Below, one piece after another: positions 48,838 to 57,681 of a stretch of DNA of 64,000 nucleotides. Location: the NCBI RefSeq assembly GCF_020171925.1, contig NZ_JAIVAR010000004.1:62001-126000 (forward strand), in the 5' to 3' direction. The translations under genes and the position numbers were made by a program. Under the pieces are notes generated by a model that saw only the letters and a list, made by a program, of their open reading frames with translations, made no database searches and was not told where the DNA came from. Every line of letters begins with the position of its first letter. Position 1 is the first letter of the stretch. This DNA is from Rossellomorea aquimaris (GTDB lineage: Bacteria; Bacillota; Bacilli; Bacillales; Bacillaceae_B).

Positions 48838-48878
48838 AAAAAAACAACCGGAAAAATGCCTCTTCCTGGTTGTTTTAT
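48838..48878 (-). terminator. terminator of bofC
   Basis: AAAACAACCAGG pairs with CCGGTTGTTTT (one bulge) and is followed by TTTCTATCC on the minus strand. It lies about 20 bases after bofC and separates it from ruvA. Confidence 0.8.
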
Positions 48879-48896
48879 GTTTTCCGTCACTGAGTT

Positions 48897-49445
48897 TCAT
48901 TTTGATACAGAATATTGCTTAAAGCTTTCCAATACTTCCTCGAACTTTTGCTTCGATTTCACAGGGATGCCTTTCAGCAAGCTTTCATGGCTTGTGCTCT
49001 CGAGCTTTTCAATATCGATTTGGAAGAAAGACTGAATGATCTCCGCCTGACCCGGCTTGCCGTTGAAAATGGATAGGACACCATCTTCTGAAATACCGAA
49101 ATAGCCATTTGTCTTTAAGAGAGGGGAAATATCATCCACTTGCTTCTGGAAAGTGACTTCTTCCTCAGTCATATCGATCAACTGCCAGTCCCTGTATTCA
49201 GCCCAGAAATCTTCCATGCTCCAAATCGTTTCCTGCACAATCTCCTCACTGACCTCTCCGTCGAGATACACCCGCTCGAGTTTCACCATGACGGTATGTG
49301 CAGATGCCACATCGACAAGGGAATCATCGATTTTCTCTACTCCCTCACCGTCGGCAGCATGCTTTTCTTCTGTGTAAAAAAAGGTGAAATAAAAAGCACC
49401 CAGAAGCAACATTACCATAAACACGATTCGAATCTTCATCGTCAT
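48897..49445 (-). CDS. bofC: BofC, forespore checkpoint protein
   Basis: The 182-residue protein has a single N-terminal helix (IVFMVMLLLGAFYFTFFY) and two BofC domains, with HTVMVKLERVYLDGEVSEE and YFGISEDGVLSIFNGKP. In B. subtilis BofC is secreted into the intermembrane space and restrains the SpoIVB protease, delaying pro-sigma-K cleavage. I start at the ATG at 49445, six bases after GAGGTGA. It lies next to ruvA as in B. subtilis. Confidence 0.9.
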   Translation of the reverse strand: MTMKIRIVFMVMLLLGAFYFTFFYTEEKHAADGEGVEKIDDSLVDVASAHTVMVKLERVYLDGEVSEEIVQETIWSMEDFWAEYRDWQLIDMTEEEVTFQKQVDDISPLLKTNGYFGISEDGVLSIFNGKPGQAEIIQSFFQIDIEKLESTSHESLLKGIPVKSKQKFEEVLESFKQYSVSK

Positions 49446-49536
49446 CGTGATCACCTCGTACTCATTTTGTGTTATTCTCCATTCATTATTGTGGCCAAAC
49501 CCTGCTAAGAATATCCAATATGTAAAAATTTTTCAC

Positions 49537-49578
49537 AAAAAAAGACCACCAAAAGAGCTTCCTCTTTTAGTGATCTTC
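49537..49578 (-). terminator. terminator of the coxA-like gene
   Basis: AAGATCACTAAAAGAG pairs with CTCTTTTGGTGGTCTT and is followed by TTTTTGTG on the minus strand, directly after the coxA-like stop codon. Confidence 0.85.
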
Positions 49579-49582
49579 CCCT

Positions 49583-50323
49583 TTAATCTTTATTCTTCAA
49601 TGACTTGAACATATCGTTGATATCAAGGTTGATGCCTTCAAATGGCCCGCCGTCACGTAGATCATTATCGATATTCCTGACTCGGCTGAACGTCCCTTCA
49701 TCTGTCACGACTGAAACGGAACGGCCATCAAGATATGGTTTTACAGCTTTCTTTATCCTTGCTTTCGTTTCTTCTTCTTTCTCTTTGCTGTGATCCCTAA
49801 GTTCTACCGCAATCAGCACATCGGTTCCATATGCAACTGCACGGACGTCACTTACATTCTTGACGTTTCCAGTGACATCACCGATTTTCTCGGCAAGATC
49901 TCCTTCATACGCTGTATAGTAAGACCTGTTCGCTTTTCGTGTATTATCATCTAAATGCCCGTGATAATTTGCGTCCCCATGACTCGCACGTCCATCCTGT
50001 TCGAAATAACTCTTGTCATAGTCAGCAAGTGGGGCAGAAGGATTTCGCGGATTGCCATTTTCGTCCTTCACTTGAAGGTACTCACGTTTTTTCTGGCGTA
50101 TATCCTTTCCTTCCTTCCCGATCGGAGAATGATCATACATCTCTGTCAACGGGCCGTCTCTTTCATCCCGTTTATCCCCGCCGTGGCCTTCATTGGAATA
50201 ATACCCTAATGGCTCATAGGAATCAGTATACGGATTCTGTGCTTCTTCCTCTCCTGTGTTACAAGCTGCCAGACCGATCGTCATGACGGCCGCCATCGGT
50301 ACCATGAATAATCGTTTATTCAA
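49583..50323 (-). CDS. coxA: YhcN/YlaJ family sporulation lipoprotein (CoxA-like)
   Basis: The 246-residue protein starts with TTG, nine bases after GGAGG, giving MNKRLFMVPMAAVMTIGLAA and then the lipobox cysteine. The C-terminal half (about 150-240) is a YhcN/YlaJ domain with DVRAVAYGTDVLIAVELRDH. B. subtilis safA is followed by coxA, a cortex protein of this family, which supports the name. Here a CotS-like gene lies between them. The middle region is charged and of low complexity. Confidence 0.8.
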   Translation of the reverse strand: MNKRLFMVPMAAVMTIGLAACNTGEEEAQNPYTDSYEPLGYYSNEGHGGDKRDERDGPLTEMYDHSPIGKEGKDIRQKKREYLQVKDENGNPRNPSAPLADYDKSYFEQDGRASHGDANYHGHLDDNTRKANRSYYTAYEGDLAEKIGDVTGNVKNVSDVRAVAYGTDVLIAVELRDHSKEKEEETKARIKKAVKPYLDGRSVSVVTDEGTFSRVRNIDNDLRDGGPFEGINLDINDMFKSLKNKD

Positions 50324-50431
50324 TGGGGCTTCCTCCTTCAACCAGCTGATTGAGCATATGATATGCTCATCTTTAGGTTGTGGAGGAGCACCTTTCTTCA
50401 TTCCACCAAGTAGTTGGAGGCTTCTCCTACA

Positions 50432-51355
50432 TTATGGATTCAGGAGTCGATTGATTTCTTGTTGAAGTTCTTGGCAGAACTGCATCCTCTCAGGAAATTG
50501 CTGGACCGTTAAATGGATGAGGTAATTCCAGGAGCGTTGTTTATAATCAATGCCTTCCCTGAAAAAACGGTTCCACTCCCTAAAGACGTCCGTAGGGTAC
50601 AATAAACCAAGATAAAAATAGAGATGATCATGATATTGGCGGTATTGTTCGAGCTGCTTTATTTCGTTCAGGGACCAATCGATGAACGGAAGGATCCTGT
50701 TGCAGAACTGCAGATCATCCATTAATGGGGTGGAAAGAGCGATCAGATCAAAGTCGATCATATAAACAACCCCATTTTTCCCCCTTAAAAAATTATGATG
50801 AGCGACATCTCCATGTGTGACACATGTCGGTTTTTTATTCATATTCAACGCTTCCAATTGCTCGACCGTCCGTTTTCCCCACTCAAGATAAGTATAAAGA
50901 TAATAAGGCTGTATGAAGGATTGAAGAAAGGGGATATTATGCTCAAACTGAATCAATCGTTTCTTCCACTTCTTAAGCCATTTGAATTTAGGCAGGCTTT
51001 CAAGCCATTTCCCCTCCATGTTCCCAGTGCACGCGTGAAACCTTTTAAGTACGGTCAGAACGTCCTTTCTGTCCCGTTCTTTTGCATAGCTGATGGGTTC
51101 ACTTGTTTCAAGCCATGCCGTCAGTCCGATGGGATGCCCTTCAAAAATCAATATTTCTCTCTGGTGGATGGGGTGAAAGGGAATGACGTGGGTGAAATTT
51201 TGCCGGATCAACATTCTCGTCAGTGTTTCCTGCATAATGAACCTGCTCTGATTTGGATACCGTTTCACAAACCATTTCATACCACGAGTGTTCAACACCC
51301 ATTTCCCTTCTTTTATTTCAGTCAAGGACATGGAATAATCATTTAGCTTATTCAT
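50432..51355 (-). CDS. CotS-family spore coat protein (aminoglycoside-kinase fold)
   Basis: The 307-residue protein contains VLNTRGMKWFVKRYPN (nucleotide-loop-like lysine), PTCVTHGDVAHHNFLRGKNG (catalytic loop with His-Gly-Asp) and YMIDFDLIALSTPLMDD (metal-binding Asp). This is the CotS/YsxE/YutH group of kinase-fold coat proteins. The ATG at 51355 follows the T tract of the safA terminator and has no strong binding site. Between safA and coxA it is likely part of the coat gene group. Whether it phosphorylates anything is unknown. Confidence 0.8.
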   Translation of the reverse strand: MNKLNDYSMSLTEIKEGKWVLNTRGMKWFVKRYPNQSRFIMQETLTRMLIRQNFTHVIPFHPIHQREILIFEGHPIGLTAWLETSEPISYAKERDRKDVLTVLKRFHACTGNMEGKWLESLPKFKWLKKWKKRLIQFEHNIPFLQSFIQPYYLYTYLEWGKRTVEQLEALNMNKKPTCVTHGDVAHHNFLRGKNGVVYMIDFDLIALSTPLMDDLQFCNRILPFIDWSLNEIKQLEQYRQYHDHLYFYLGLLYPTDVFREWNRFFREGIDYKQRSWNYLIHLTVQQFPERMQFCQELQQEINRLLNP

Positions 51356-51393
51356 CAAAAAAGAAAGGAGACGATAGGTATAATCGTCTCCTC
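51356..51393 (-). terminator. terminator of safA, abutting the CotS-like start codon
   Basis: GGAGACGAT pairs with ATCGTCTCC over a seven-base loop and is followed by TTTCTTTTTTG. The CotS-like ATG begins at the next base, so readthrough is needed for cotranscription unless that gene has its own promoter. Confidence 0.85.
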
Positions 51394-51404
51394 CGGGATA
51401 TTGA

Positions 51405-53354
51405 TCAGCCGTCAAGATCATCATCTTGGAAGTTCGGCATGAAGAAATTCCTCGGTCCATACATCCCTTGACCCATCATACCAGGACCGTATCCGTATGG
51501 AGCTTGCATTCCTTGATTCATTCCTGGCATCATCCCATGTCCTTTAGGACCTCCACAGCCACAATCTTCTTGGTCGCTTGCTCCCATCACGCCGGATGGT
51601 TGACCCATCGGGGATTGTGCTCCCATCACGCCGGACGGGTGACCCATCGGCCATTGTGCTCCCATCACACCCGACGGTTGACCCATTGGGGATTGCGCTC
51701 CCATCACACCGGACGGGTGACCCATTGGGGATTGTGCTCCCATCACGCCGGACGGGTGACCCATTGGGGATTGTGCTCCCATCACGCCGGACGGGTGACC
51801 CATTGGGGATTGTGCTCCCATCACACCAGACGGTTGACCCATCGGCCATTGTGCTCCCATCACACCGGACGGGTGACCCATCGGGGACTGCGCTCCCATC
51901 ACACCGGACGGTTGACCCATCGGGGACTGTGCTCCCATCCAATGGCTTGATGAAGGGGATTCGTCCATTGCACCCTGTACCTGACCCTGGTTCCATAGAG
52001 GCTGAGCAGGCATGCCTCCATGGAATCCCGATCCTGGCATAACCGGAGATACTGGATAGCAATTTTCATACGGCATCCATTGAGCCGGCAACGTTTGTGG
52101 AGGCATCTGTCCAGGCATCTGCACGGACGGATATTCATTGTCTTCATCGGAAGCTCCCATCACACCAGATGGCTGACCCATTTGGGACTGTGCTCCCATC
52201 ACACCAGATGGCTGACCCATTTGGGACTGTGCTCCCATCACACCGGATGGCTGACCCATCGGCGCTTGTGCTCCCATCACGCCGGATGGCTGACCCATTG
52301 GCCATTGCGCTCCCATCACGCCGGACGGTTGACCCATCGGGGACTGTGCTCCCATCACGCCGGATGGTTGACCCATCGGCCATTGCGCTCCCATCACACC
52401 GGACGGCTGACCCATTGGGGATTGCGCTCCCATCACGCCGGATGGTTGACCCATCGGACTCTGATTAGGCATAAACGGCATCATGGAAGATGATTCTTCA
52501 TACTGACCACCCATACCATGCATCATTGGCATTTGGTGCATTCCAGGCATCATGGCTCCTTGCACCTGTCCGCCGGGACCCATCGGCATTCCGTATCCCG
52601 GATGCATTCCTTGTGGTCCAAAGCCGGAACCAGGCATCACTGGGGAAACTGGTACGCAATTATACGGATTGAAATACATAGGCTGATTATACCCTCCTTG
52701 TGGTTGAGACGGTGCAGTAGGCATTTGCAAGCTTTCTTCTTCGTCCTGTACACCTTTGACATTCGTTTGTTTAGGCTTTTCAGCTTTAGGTTCTTTTTTC
52801 TCTTGGAATTGTGGAAGAACATTGGAAGGTTTAGGCGGCATCTTTGGCTGTTCTTTCATTTTAGGCTGGGTTTTCGGTTGTGGTTTTGGCTGCTGGACTG
52901 GTTTTTGCATCGGCTGTTGCATTGGCTGCTGCATTGGCTGCTGCATTTGCATATTGGCCATATTCATCATGTAATAATTGTTAATATCGATTTCCGGGAT
53001 GACCGGTTTCGGCATCTTCGGCGTGAACGGTTTTTGTGCTTCCTTTGGCTTTTCTTTCTTCGGTTGCTCCGCTACAGGCTGCGTGATCGGCTTCTGCTCT
53101 TTAAAAGGATGCTCAGCTTTTGGCATCTCTTTCATCGGCATTTCCTTCTTTGGTGCTTCTTTAGATCCGAATTTTATCTGTGCTTCTTTTTTTACGGATC
53201 CACCTGTCGTCGGAACTTTGATTTTCATACCCGGCATTATCATATCTGGGTTGGACAACTGGGCATTCATCTGTTTTAACTCTTCGAAATTCACACCATA
53301 TTTCTTGGCGATTTTCCAAAGAGTGTCCCCTTTTTGAACAATATGGATTTTCAC
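51405..53354 (-). CDS. safA: SafA spore coat morphogenetic protein with tandem repeats
   Basis: The 649-residue protein has a LysM domain at residues about 2-47 (HIVQKGDTLWKIAKKYGVNF, then PDMIMPGMKIKVP) that binds cortex peptidoglycan. A Lys/Pro/Gln-rich region follows, with the SafA motif EIDINNYYMMNMANMQ. Two blocks of a 13-residue repeat, GQPSGVMGAQSPM, have 8 and 9 copies, and the C-terminus has DCGCGGPKGHG. SafA organises the inner coat. The start is GTG (VKIHIVQKG) after GGAGGG, as in B. subtilis. At about 390 residues B. subtilis SafA is much shorter. Confidence 0.9.
   Translation of the reverse strand: MKIHIVQKGDTLWKIAKKYGVNFEELKQMNAQLSNPDMIMPGMKIKVPTTGGSVKKEAQIKFGSKEAPKKEMPMKEMPKAEHPFKEQKPITQPVAEQPKKEKPKEAQKPFTPKMPKPVIPEIDINNYYMMNMANMQMQQPMQQPMQQPMQKPVQQPKPQPKTQPKMKEQPKMPPKPSNVLPQFQEKKEPKAEKPKQTNVKGVQDEEESLQMPTAPSQPQGGYNQPMYFNPYNCVPVSPVMPGSGFGPQGMHPGYGMPMGPGGQVQGAMMPGMHQMPMMHGMGGQYEESSSMMPFMPNQSPMGQPSGVMGAQSPMGQPSGVMGAQWPMGQPSGVMGAQSPMGQPSGVMGAQWPMGQPSGVMGAQAPMGQPSGVMGAQSQMGQPSGVMGAQSQMGQPSGVMGASDEDNEYPSVQMPGQMPPQTLPAQWMPYENCYPVSPVMPGSGFHGGMPAQPLWNQGQVQGAMDESPSSSHWMGAQSPMGQPSGVMGAQSPMGHPSGVMGAQWPMGQPSGVMGAQSPMGHPSGVMGAQSPMGHPSGVMGAQSPMGHPSGVMGAQSPMGQPSGVMGAQWPMGHPSGVMGAQSPMGQPSGVMGASDQEDCGCGGPKGHGMMPGMNQGMQAPYGYGPGMMGQGMYGPRNFFMPNFQDDDLDG
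51580..51940 (-). repeat. tandem 39-base repeat, block 2 of safA (9 copies)
   Basis: Nine in-frame copies of a 39-base unit encode variants of QSPMG(Q/H)PSGVMGA. Variation is limited to QS/QW at positions 1-2 and Q/H before PSG. Copies differ mostly at silent sites. The block lies near the SafA C-terminus. Confidence 0.95.
52153..52461 (-). repeat. tandem 39-base repeat, block 1 of safA (8 copies)
   Basis: Eight in-frame copies of the same 39-base unit as block 2, here always with GQPSGVMGA and with QSPM, QWPM, QAPM or QSQM between. The last two adjacent copies are almost identical in DNA (52153-52240), a sign of recent duplication. Confidence 0.95.
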
Positions 53355-53384
53355 TCTTTTTCCCTCCTCAGGCATAAGTCTATA

Positions 53385-53393
53385 TATCCTATG
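53385..53393 (-). promoter_or_regulatory. possible sigma-E/K -10 element of safA
   Basis: CATAGGATA on the minus strand fits the CATAnnnTA -10 pattern of mother-cell sigma factors. It lies about 30 bases before the safA start codon. No convincing -35 is seen. B. subtilis safA is sigma-E dependent. Confidence 0.4.
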
Positions 53394-53504
53394 ACAAGAT
53401 AGGCAAATTGCTAATCATCTACATAAAAACTTATGAATGATGAAAAAAAAATATACCTGAAGGGAGTCTAATGTCCTTTACATAGGCTTTGAATATCAAC
53501 ATCT

Positions 53505-53785
53505 GTTAAACACCGCTGCCCGATTTCCGTGCAAAACTTCGATTTCCGCGGGCGTTTGGTGAGCCTCCTCGTCGCATTCGCTCCTGTGGGTCCGAAAAAC
53601 GGAAGTGGGCGTTTTGCTCCCTTTGAAAAATGTTCTTCGTCTTTAGAGGCGTTTTTTGCCTCAAAAGTCGAAGGTTAATTTTCAAACGGGAGCAGACCAC
53701 TGGAGTTAGACACGTCTCACCTAACTCGCTTTTCCCGCAGGAGTCTTCGTTTTGCACTCCAATCAACCGCTGGAATCGGTTATGA
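53505..53785. repeat. dispersed fold-back repeat, longest copy
   Basis: CCGCTG, GATTTCCGTGCAAAAC, ATTTCCGCGGGCG and TGAGCCTCCTCG on the left are mirrored on the right by CCCGCAGGAGTC, GTTTTGCAC and AATCAACCGCTGG. Middle segments add further stems (AAACGGAAG, GGGAGCAG). It is the same family as 17816-18019. Between it and the nadA terminator (53786-53986) I see no gene. Confidence 0.65.
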
Positions 53786-53985
53786 ATAATGATAAGCCTA
53801 CACACCTTAATTTGAATAAAGTTTGTAGTTTAGTTCTTAGTGAACCTCGAAACGGATCCATGGACAATCCCCTACCAAGAAGCTAGTTTCGTTCATGATA
53901 ACTCGGTCATGGGGAGAAAATTGTCAAGCTCCATTTCACAGCTAGAGATGGGTTAAAATAGAAAACTTTGTATAAATGAGCGAAA

Positions 53986-54024
53986 TAAAAAACAAGCAGG
54001 ATTTTTTTCATCCTGCTTGTTTTC
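53986..54024 (-). terminator. terminator of nadBCA
   Basis: AAAACAAGCAGGAT pairs with ATCCTGCTTGTTTT and is followed by TTTATTTCG on the minus strand. It ends the NAD operon after nadA. Confidence 0.88.
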
Positions 54025-54056
54025 CTAAAGTGGTGTACATGTAGAGCAACTCCCGG

Positions 54057-55163
54057 TTACGCCCGGGCTAACATCCTGTCTAATGCCAATATAGCATTTG
54101 CAGATACATCCTCATCCACTGTTATGATATTTTTCGGATGTCCATCGATTATGTTCTCCAGTGACCAAAGCAGGTGGGGCAGGTCGATCCTGTTCATGGT
54201 AAGGCACGGACACATATAAGGATTCAGGGAGATGATCTTTTTATCCATATGTTCGTTGATGAGGCGTTTCACAAGGTTCATTTCTGTCCCGATTGCCCAT
54301 GAGGAACCCGGTGGCGCTTGGCTGATGGTTTCTATGATGAACTTGGTACTTCCGTTATAGTCAGATTTCTCAACTACTTCCCTTCTGCATTCGGGATGTA
54401 CGATGATATTCATATCCGGGTACTTACCCCGTACATCATCAATGTTCTTCAACGTGAAGTTTTCATGGACAGAGCAATGCCCTTTCCACAGGATGACCTT
54501 AACGTCCTTTATTTCCCCTTCATAGATCAGTTTATGTTGAATAGGGTCCCAAACCGCCATTTCATCCAGCCTCACGCCAAGGTCTGCCGCCGTATTCCTG
54601 CCAAGGTGCTGATCTGGGAGGAACAAGATCCTTTCCTTTTCACTCAATGCCCATTTAACCATCCCATGCGCATTGGAAGATGTGACTGTTGCCCCGCCAT
54701 TTTTTCCTACAAAGCTTTTGATGGCAGCCGTTGAATTGACGTATGTCAGCGGGATGATGGTATCCCCGATTAAATCCCCGAGCGTTTTCCATGCAGATTC
54801 CGTTTGATGGATATCGGCCATATCAGCCATTGAACAGCCAGCCCTCATATCCGGCAGGATCACTTGCTGATGATTCCCGGTCAAAATATCGGCTGTTTCC
54901 GCCATAAAGTGAACGCCACAGAATACGATGTAGTCAGCTTCTTGATTCCTGGATGAAATTTGCGCCAATTGAAGCGAGTCGCCGACAGCATCTGCAAATT
55001 GAATGACCTCATCTTTCTGATAGTGGTGAGCTGGTATAAAAAGCCTCTTCCCAAGTGTTTTCTTTATTTCCCATACCCTGTTCTTCATTTCTTCCGTGGA
55101 GAGCTTTAAGATCGATTCTGGAATACTGACCGTATCCGCTGTCAATTCTTCAAGTAATCCCAT
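54057..55163 (-). CDS. nadA: quinolinate synthase
   Basis: The 368-residue enzyme condenses iminoaspartate and dihydroxyacetone phosphate. The [4Fe-4S] cysteines fit the long Bacillus type: Cys110 ([10 protein letters not shown]), Cys230 ([11 protein letters not shown]) and Cys320 (YMCPCLTMN). IPAHHYQ and HPECRREVV are substrate-site motifs. It overlaps nadC by one base. The cluster is probably loaded by the NifS encoded across the divergent promoter region. Confidence 0.97.
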   Translation of the reverse strand: MGLLEELTADTVSIPESILKLSTEEMKNRVWEIKKTLGKRLFIPAHHYQKDEVIQFADAVGDSLQLAQISSRNQEADYIVFCGVHFMAETADILTGNHQQVILPDMRAGCSMADMADIHQTESAWKTLGDLIGDTIIPLTYVNSTAAIKSFVGKNGGATVTSSNAHGMVKWALSEKERILFLPDQHLGRNTAADLGVRLDEMAVWDPIQHKLIYEGEIKDVKVILWKGHCSVHENFTLKNIDDVRGKYPDMNIIVHPECRREVVEKSDYNGSTKFIIETISQAPPGSSWAIGTEMNLVKRLINEHMDKKIISLNPYMCPCLTMNRIDLPHLLWSLENIIDGHPKNIITVDEDVSANAILALDRMLARA

Positions 55164-56011
55164 TATAAATCCCCCTCTTCTGCTAGTACCCTTGCGCTGA
55201 TGTCCAAAGACTTAATCGAGTGAGTAAGGTAACCGAGTGAAATGTAGTGAACCCCCGATTGCGCATACTCTCTCACGTTATCCTCCGTGATCCCTCCGGA
55301 AGCCTCCGTAATGATGTGGGAAGGTACATGATGGATCCATCCCTTGATTTCTTGTGGCGTGCAGTTATCAAACATGATGATGTCCGCTCCGCTTTCAACC
55401 GCTTCAATCAATCCATTTTCACTTTCGATTTCCACTTCGATTTTCACCGTGTGGCCGCACTGTTTCCTTGCTTTCTTCACGGCACTCGTTATGGATCCTG
55501 CAAATGAGATGTGATTATCCTTCAACATCACTGCGTCATAAAGTCCGAAGCGGTGATTATAGCCCCCACCTGTCCTGACAGCATATTTTTCAAGCATACG
55601 CAGGCCAGGAGTGGTTTTTCTCGTATCACAGATCCTGACACCGCTTCCCTCTACCTTGCGGACTGCCCGGTTCACTGTTGTCGCTATGCCGCTCATCCGC
55701 TGGATCAGATTCAGTACAACCCGCTCACCTTGAAGGAGGGTCCTCATCCCTCCTGTCACTTTGGCGATGAGTTCCCCTTCTTTCACACTGTCTCCATCTT
55801 CGGCATACACTTCAACCTCCGCTTCGTCACCCAACAATGGGAAAGCGAGTTCAATGATTTTTCTGCCGCAGAAAATCCCTGCTTCCTTCGCAATGAGATG
55901 AAACGTTCCCTTTTCGCCTTCAGTGAAAATACTCTCTGAGGAAAGATCTCCGTCACCGATATCTTCTTTATAAAATTCTTCAAGCATAGATTTCAATCTG
56001 ATGTTGTTCAT
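55163..56011 (-). CDS. nadC: nicotinate-nucleotide pyrophosphorylase
   Basis: The 282-residue enzyme makes nicotinate mononucleotide from quinolinate and PRPP. Signatures are [54 protein letters not shown] and [10 protein letters not shown]. It overlaps the end of nadB by 32 bases if the ATG at 56011 is used, which AAGGTGG supports; it matches the B. subtilis N-terminus. Confidence 0.97.
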   Translation of the reverse strand: MNNIRLKSMLEEFYKEDIGDGDLSSESIFTEGEKGTFHLIAKEAGIFCGRKIIELAFPLLGDEAEVEVYAEDGDSVKEGELIAKVTGGMRTLLQGERVVLNLIQRMSGIATTVNRAVRKVEGSGVRICDTRKTTPGLRMLEKYAVRTGGGYNHRFGLYDAVMLKDNHISFAGSITSAVKKARKQCGHTVKIEVEIESENGLIEAVESGADIIMFDNCTPQEIKGWIHHVPSHIITEASGGITEDNVREYAQSGVHYISLGYLTHSIKSLDISARVLAEEGDL

Positions 56012-57563
56012 CGTGGACCACCTTCAATTGATGATTATCTTTCAGTAACCCTATCGTGCGTTTATACCAATGCACATTATTTTCTTCAGGGAAGTCGGAG
56101 CGGATATGGGCACCCCTCGACTCCGTCCTCGAAAATGCAGCCTGCGTGATCAGCGTGCTGACCACCCACATTAAGTATGATTGGATCTCTTTTTGTGATA
56201 ACCGTTCGAGATTTGCCTGAAATGATAGCTTTTGTGATTTCAGCCACTTCATATGACGTGTCAACCCGTGTCCGCTTCGGATGATTCCGACATCCATCAT
56301 CATTCGTTCTTTCAGTTCCTGAGGATCAAAACGGATGTCGGGTGTTTCACATGCTGGCCGAGGATATCTTATTTCTTCCACTGGTAGGCCAGGCTCACTG
56401 ACACCTTTCAAGTAAGAGGCCAGCCTTTCACCATAAACCAAGCCTTCTAGAAGGGAGTTGGAAGCGAGCCTGTTTGCACCATGAAGACCGGTACACGCTA
56501 CTTCGCCGATTGCGTACAGTCCTTTGACGGAAGTCCGCCCATATTCATCCGTCACGACTCCCCCCATCGTGAAGTGACAGCCTGGTGAAACGGGGATTTT
56601 CCCCATTGCTAGAGAGATACCATGTTGTTCACACATCCTCGTGATGGATGGGAACTTCGTTTCGAAAGCCTTTACAGGTGTGATGTCGAGAAACACCTCT
56701 CTTCCTGCCAATCGCTCACTGTTAATCTTTTCCGCCACAATATGACGCGGTGCAAGCTCGAGCTGGCTGTGCACTCCTTCCATGATCCGTTCCCCTGCAT
56801 CGTTCAAAAGGAGTGCCCCTTCTCCGCGTACGGCCTCAGAAACAAGACCGACCCCATGCTGATCCACGGTTAGAAGGGTAGGATGGAACTGAATGAATTC
56901 CATGTCGGCAAGAACCGCCCCCGCCCGAAAGGCAAGCGCCAGCCCATCACCCGTCACGACAGGTGCATTGCTGCTGATGGAATAAATAGCGCCTGCACCT
57001 CCTGTGGCAAGTACGACGTGCGTTGCCATATGAACACGAACCGATCCGTCTTCACATTTGGTCCTGACTCCGGTACAGCGTCCCTTCTCATTTGTCAAAA
57101 GTTCAAATGCCATTTCCCCCTGTACGAGGCGGACTTTGTCATTCAACGCTTCCATCAAGTAATCGATCATGAGCTTTCCAGTCTGATCTCCCCCGCTATG
57201 AAGGATCCTCGCCATGCTGTGTGCACCTTCCATCCCGAGAGAAAGCTCCCCATCATCATTTCTGTCAAAGGGTGCTCCCTCCCTGATCAGTTCAGCGACG
57301 ATCCGCTTTCCGTCGCGGATCGCATCCTTTACGACACTTTCCAATTGATGGCCGCAGCCAGCCGTAATCGTATCCCTTGCATGAAGCCCGACTTTATCAC
57401 CGGTGCCGATCGGAGCAGCAATGCCTCCTTGGGCAAGATATGAGTTGCTATCTTTCATTTTATTCTTTGTGATAATCATCACATTCAGATGCCCCTGAAG
57501 ATGGCGGGCAAGCTGTAAAGCAGAAATCCCGCTTCCAATAATGATTACATCGCTGTTTGTCAT
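55980..57563 (-). CDS. nadB: L-aspartate oxidase
   Basis: The 527-residue flavoprotein oxidises aspartate to iminoaspartate. The FAD motif is DVIIIGSGISALQLAR. SYLAQGGIAAP, HVVLATGGAG and the catalytic region SPGCHFTMGGVVTDEYGRT are present, followed by LHGANRLASNSLLEGLVYG. It is the first gene of nadBCA, transcribed away from nifS across the NiaR operator. Confidence 0.96.
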   Translation of the reverse strand: MTNSDVIIIGSGISALQLARHLQGHLNVMIITKNKMKDSNSYLAQGGIAAPIGTGDKVGLHARDTITAGCGHQLESVVKDAIRDGKRIVAELIREGAPFDRNDDGELSLGMEGAHSMARILHSGGDQTGKLMIDYLMEALNDKVRLVQGEMAFELLTNEKGRCTGVRTKCEDGSVRVHMATHVVLATGGAGAIYSISSNAPVVTGDGLALAFRAGAVLADMEFIQFHPTLLTVDQHGVGLVSEAVRGEGALLLNDAGERIMEGVHSQLELAPRHIVAEKINSERLAGREVFLDITPVKAFETKFPSITRMCEQHGISLAMGKIPVSPGCHFTMGGVVTDEYGRTSVKGLYAIGEVACTGLHGANRLASNSLLEGLVYGERLASYLKGVSEPGLPVEEIRYPRPACETPDIRFDPQELKERMMMDVGIIRSGHGLTRHMKWLKSQKLSFQANLERLSQKEIQSYLMWVVSTLITQAAFSRTESRGAHIRSDFPEENNVHWYKRTIGLLKDNHQLKVVHDEQHQIEIYA

Positions 57564-57582
57564 GATTATTTCCTCCTGAACA

Positions 57583-57605
57583 TTTACAGGTGTCTTGACA
57601 CATAT
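57583..57605. promoter_or_regulatory. NiaR operator between nadB and nifS
   Basis: ACAGGTGTCTTGACAC contains the inverted repeat GTGTC-TT-GACAC (57590-57601). The TTGACA inside it can serve as a -35 for the plus-strand nifS gene. The divergent nad and nifS genes and the nearby NiaR-type repressor gene make it the likely nicotinate-responsive operator. A second TTTACACA at 57608 may be an extra half-site. Confidence 0.75.
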
Positions 57606-57681
57606 ATTTACACATAATTAAACTAATGACAAGAGTTTTTTATAGATTACTAATTTTGAAAGATTTAAAGGAGAATGGGAA

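Noticed and set aside
48696-48890. A 64-residue minus-strand frame between bofC and ruvA
   Set aside because: It runs through the bofC terminator hairpin, has no ribosome binding site and no protein-like conservation that I recognise.
51426-52493. Long open frames on the plus strand and in another minus frame over the safA repeats
   Set aside because: A 39-base repeat without stops in several frames keeps them all open. They lack ribosome binding sites and have Arg/Ser/His-rich or Asp/Gly/Ser-rich repeats with no known domain.
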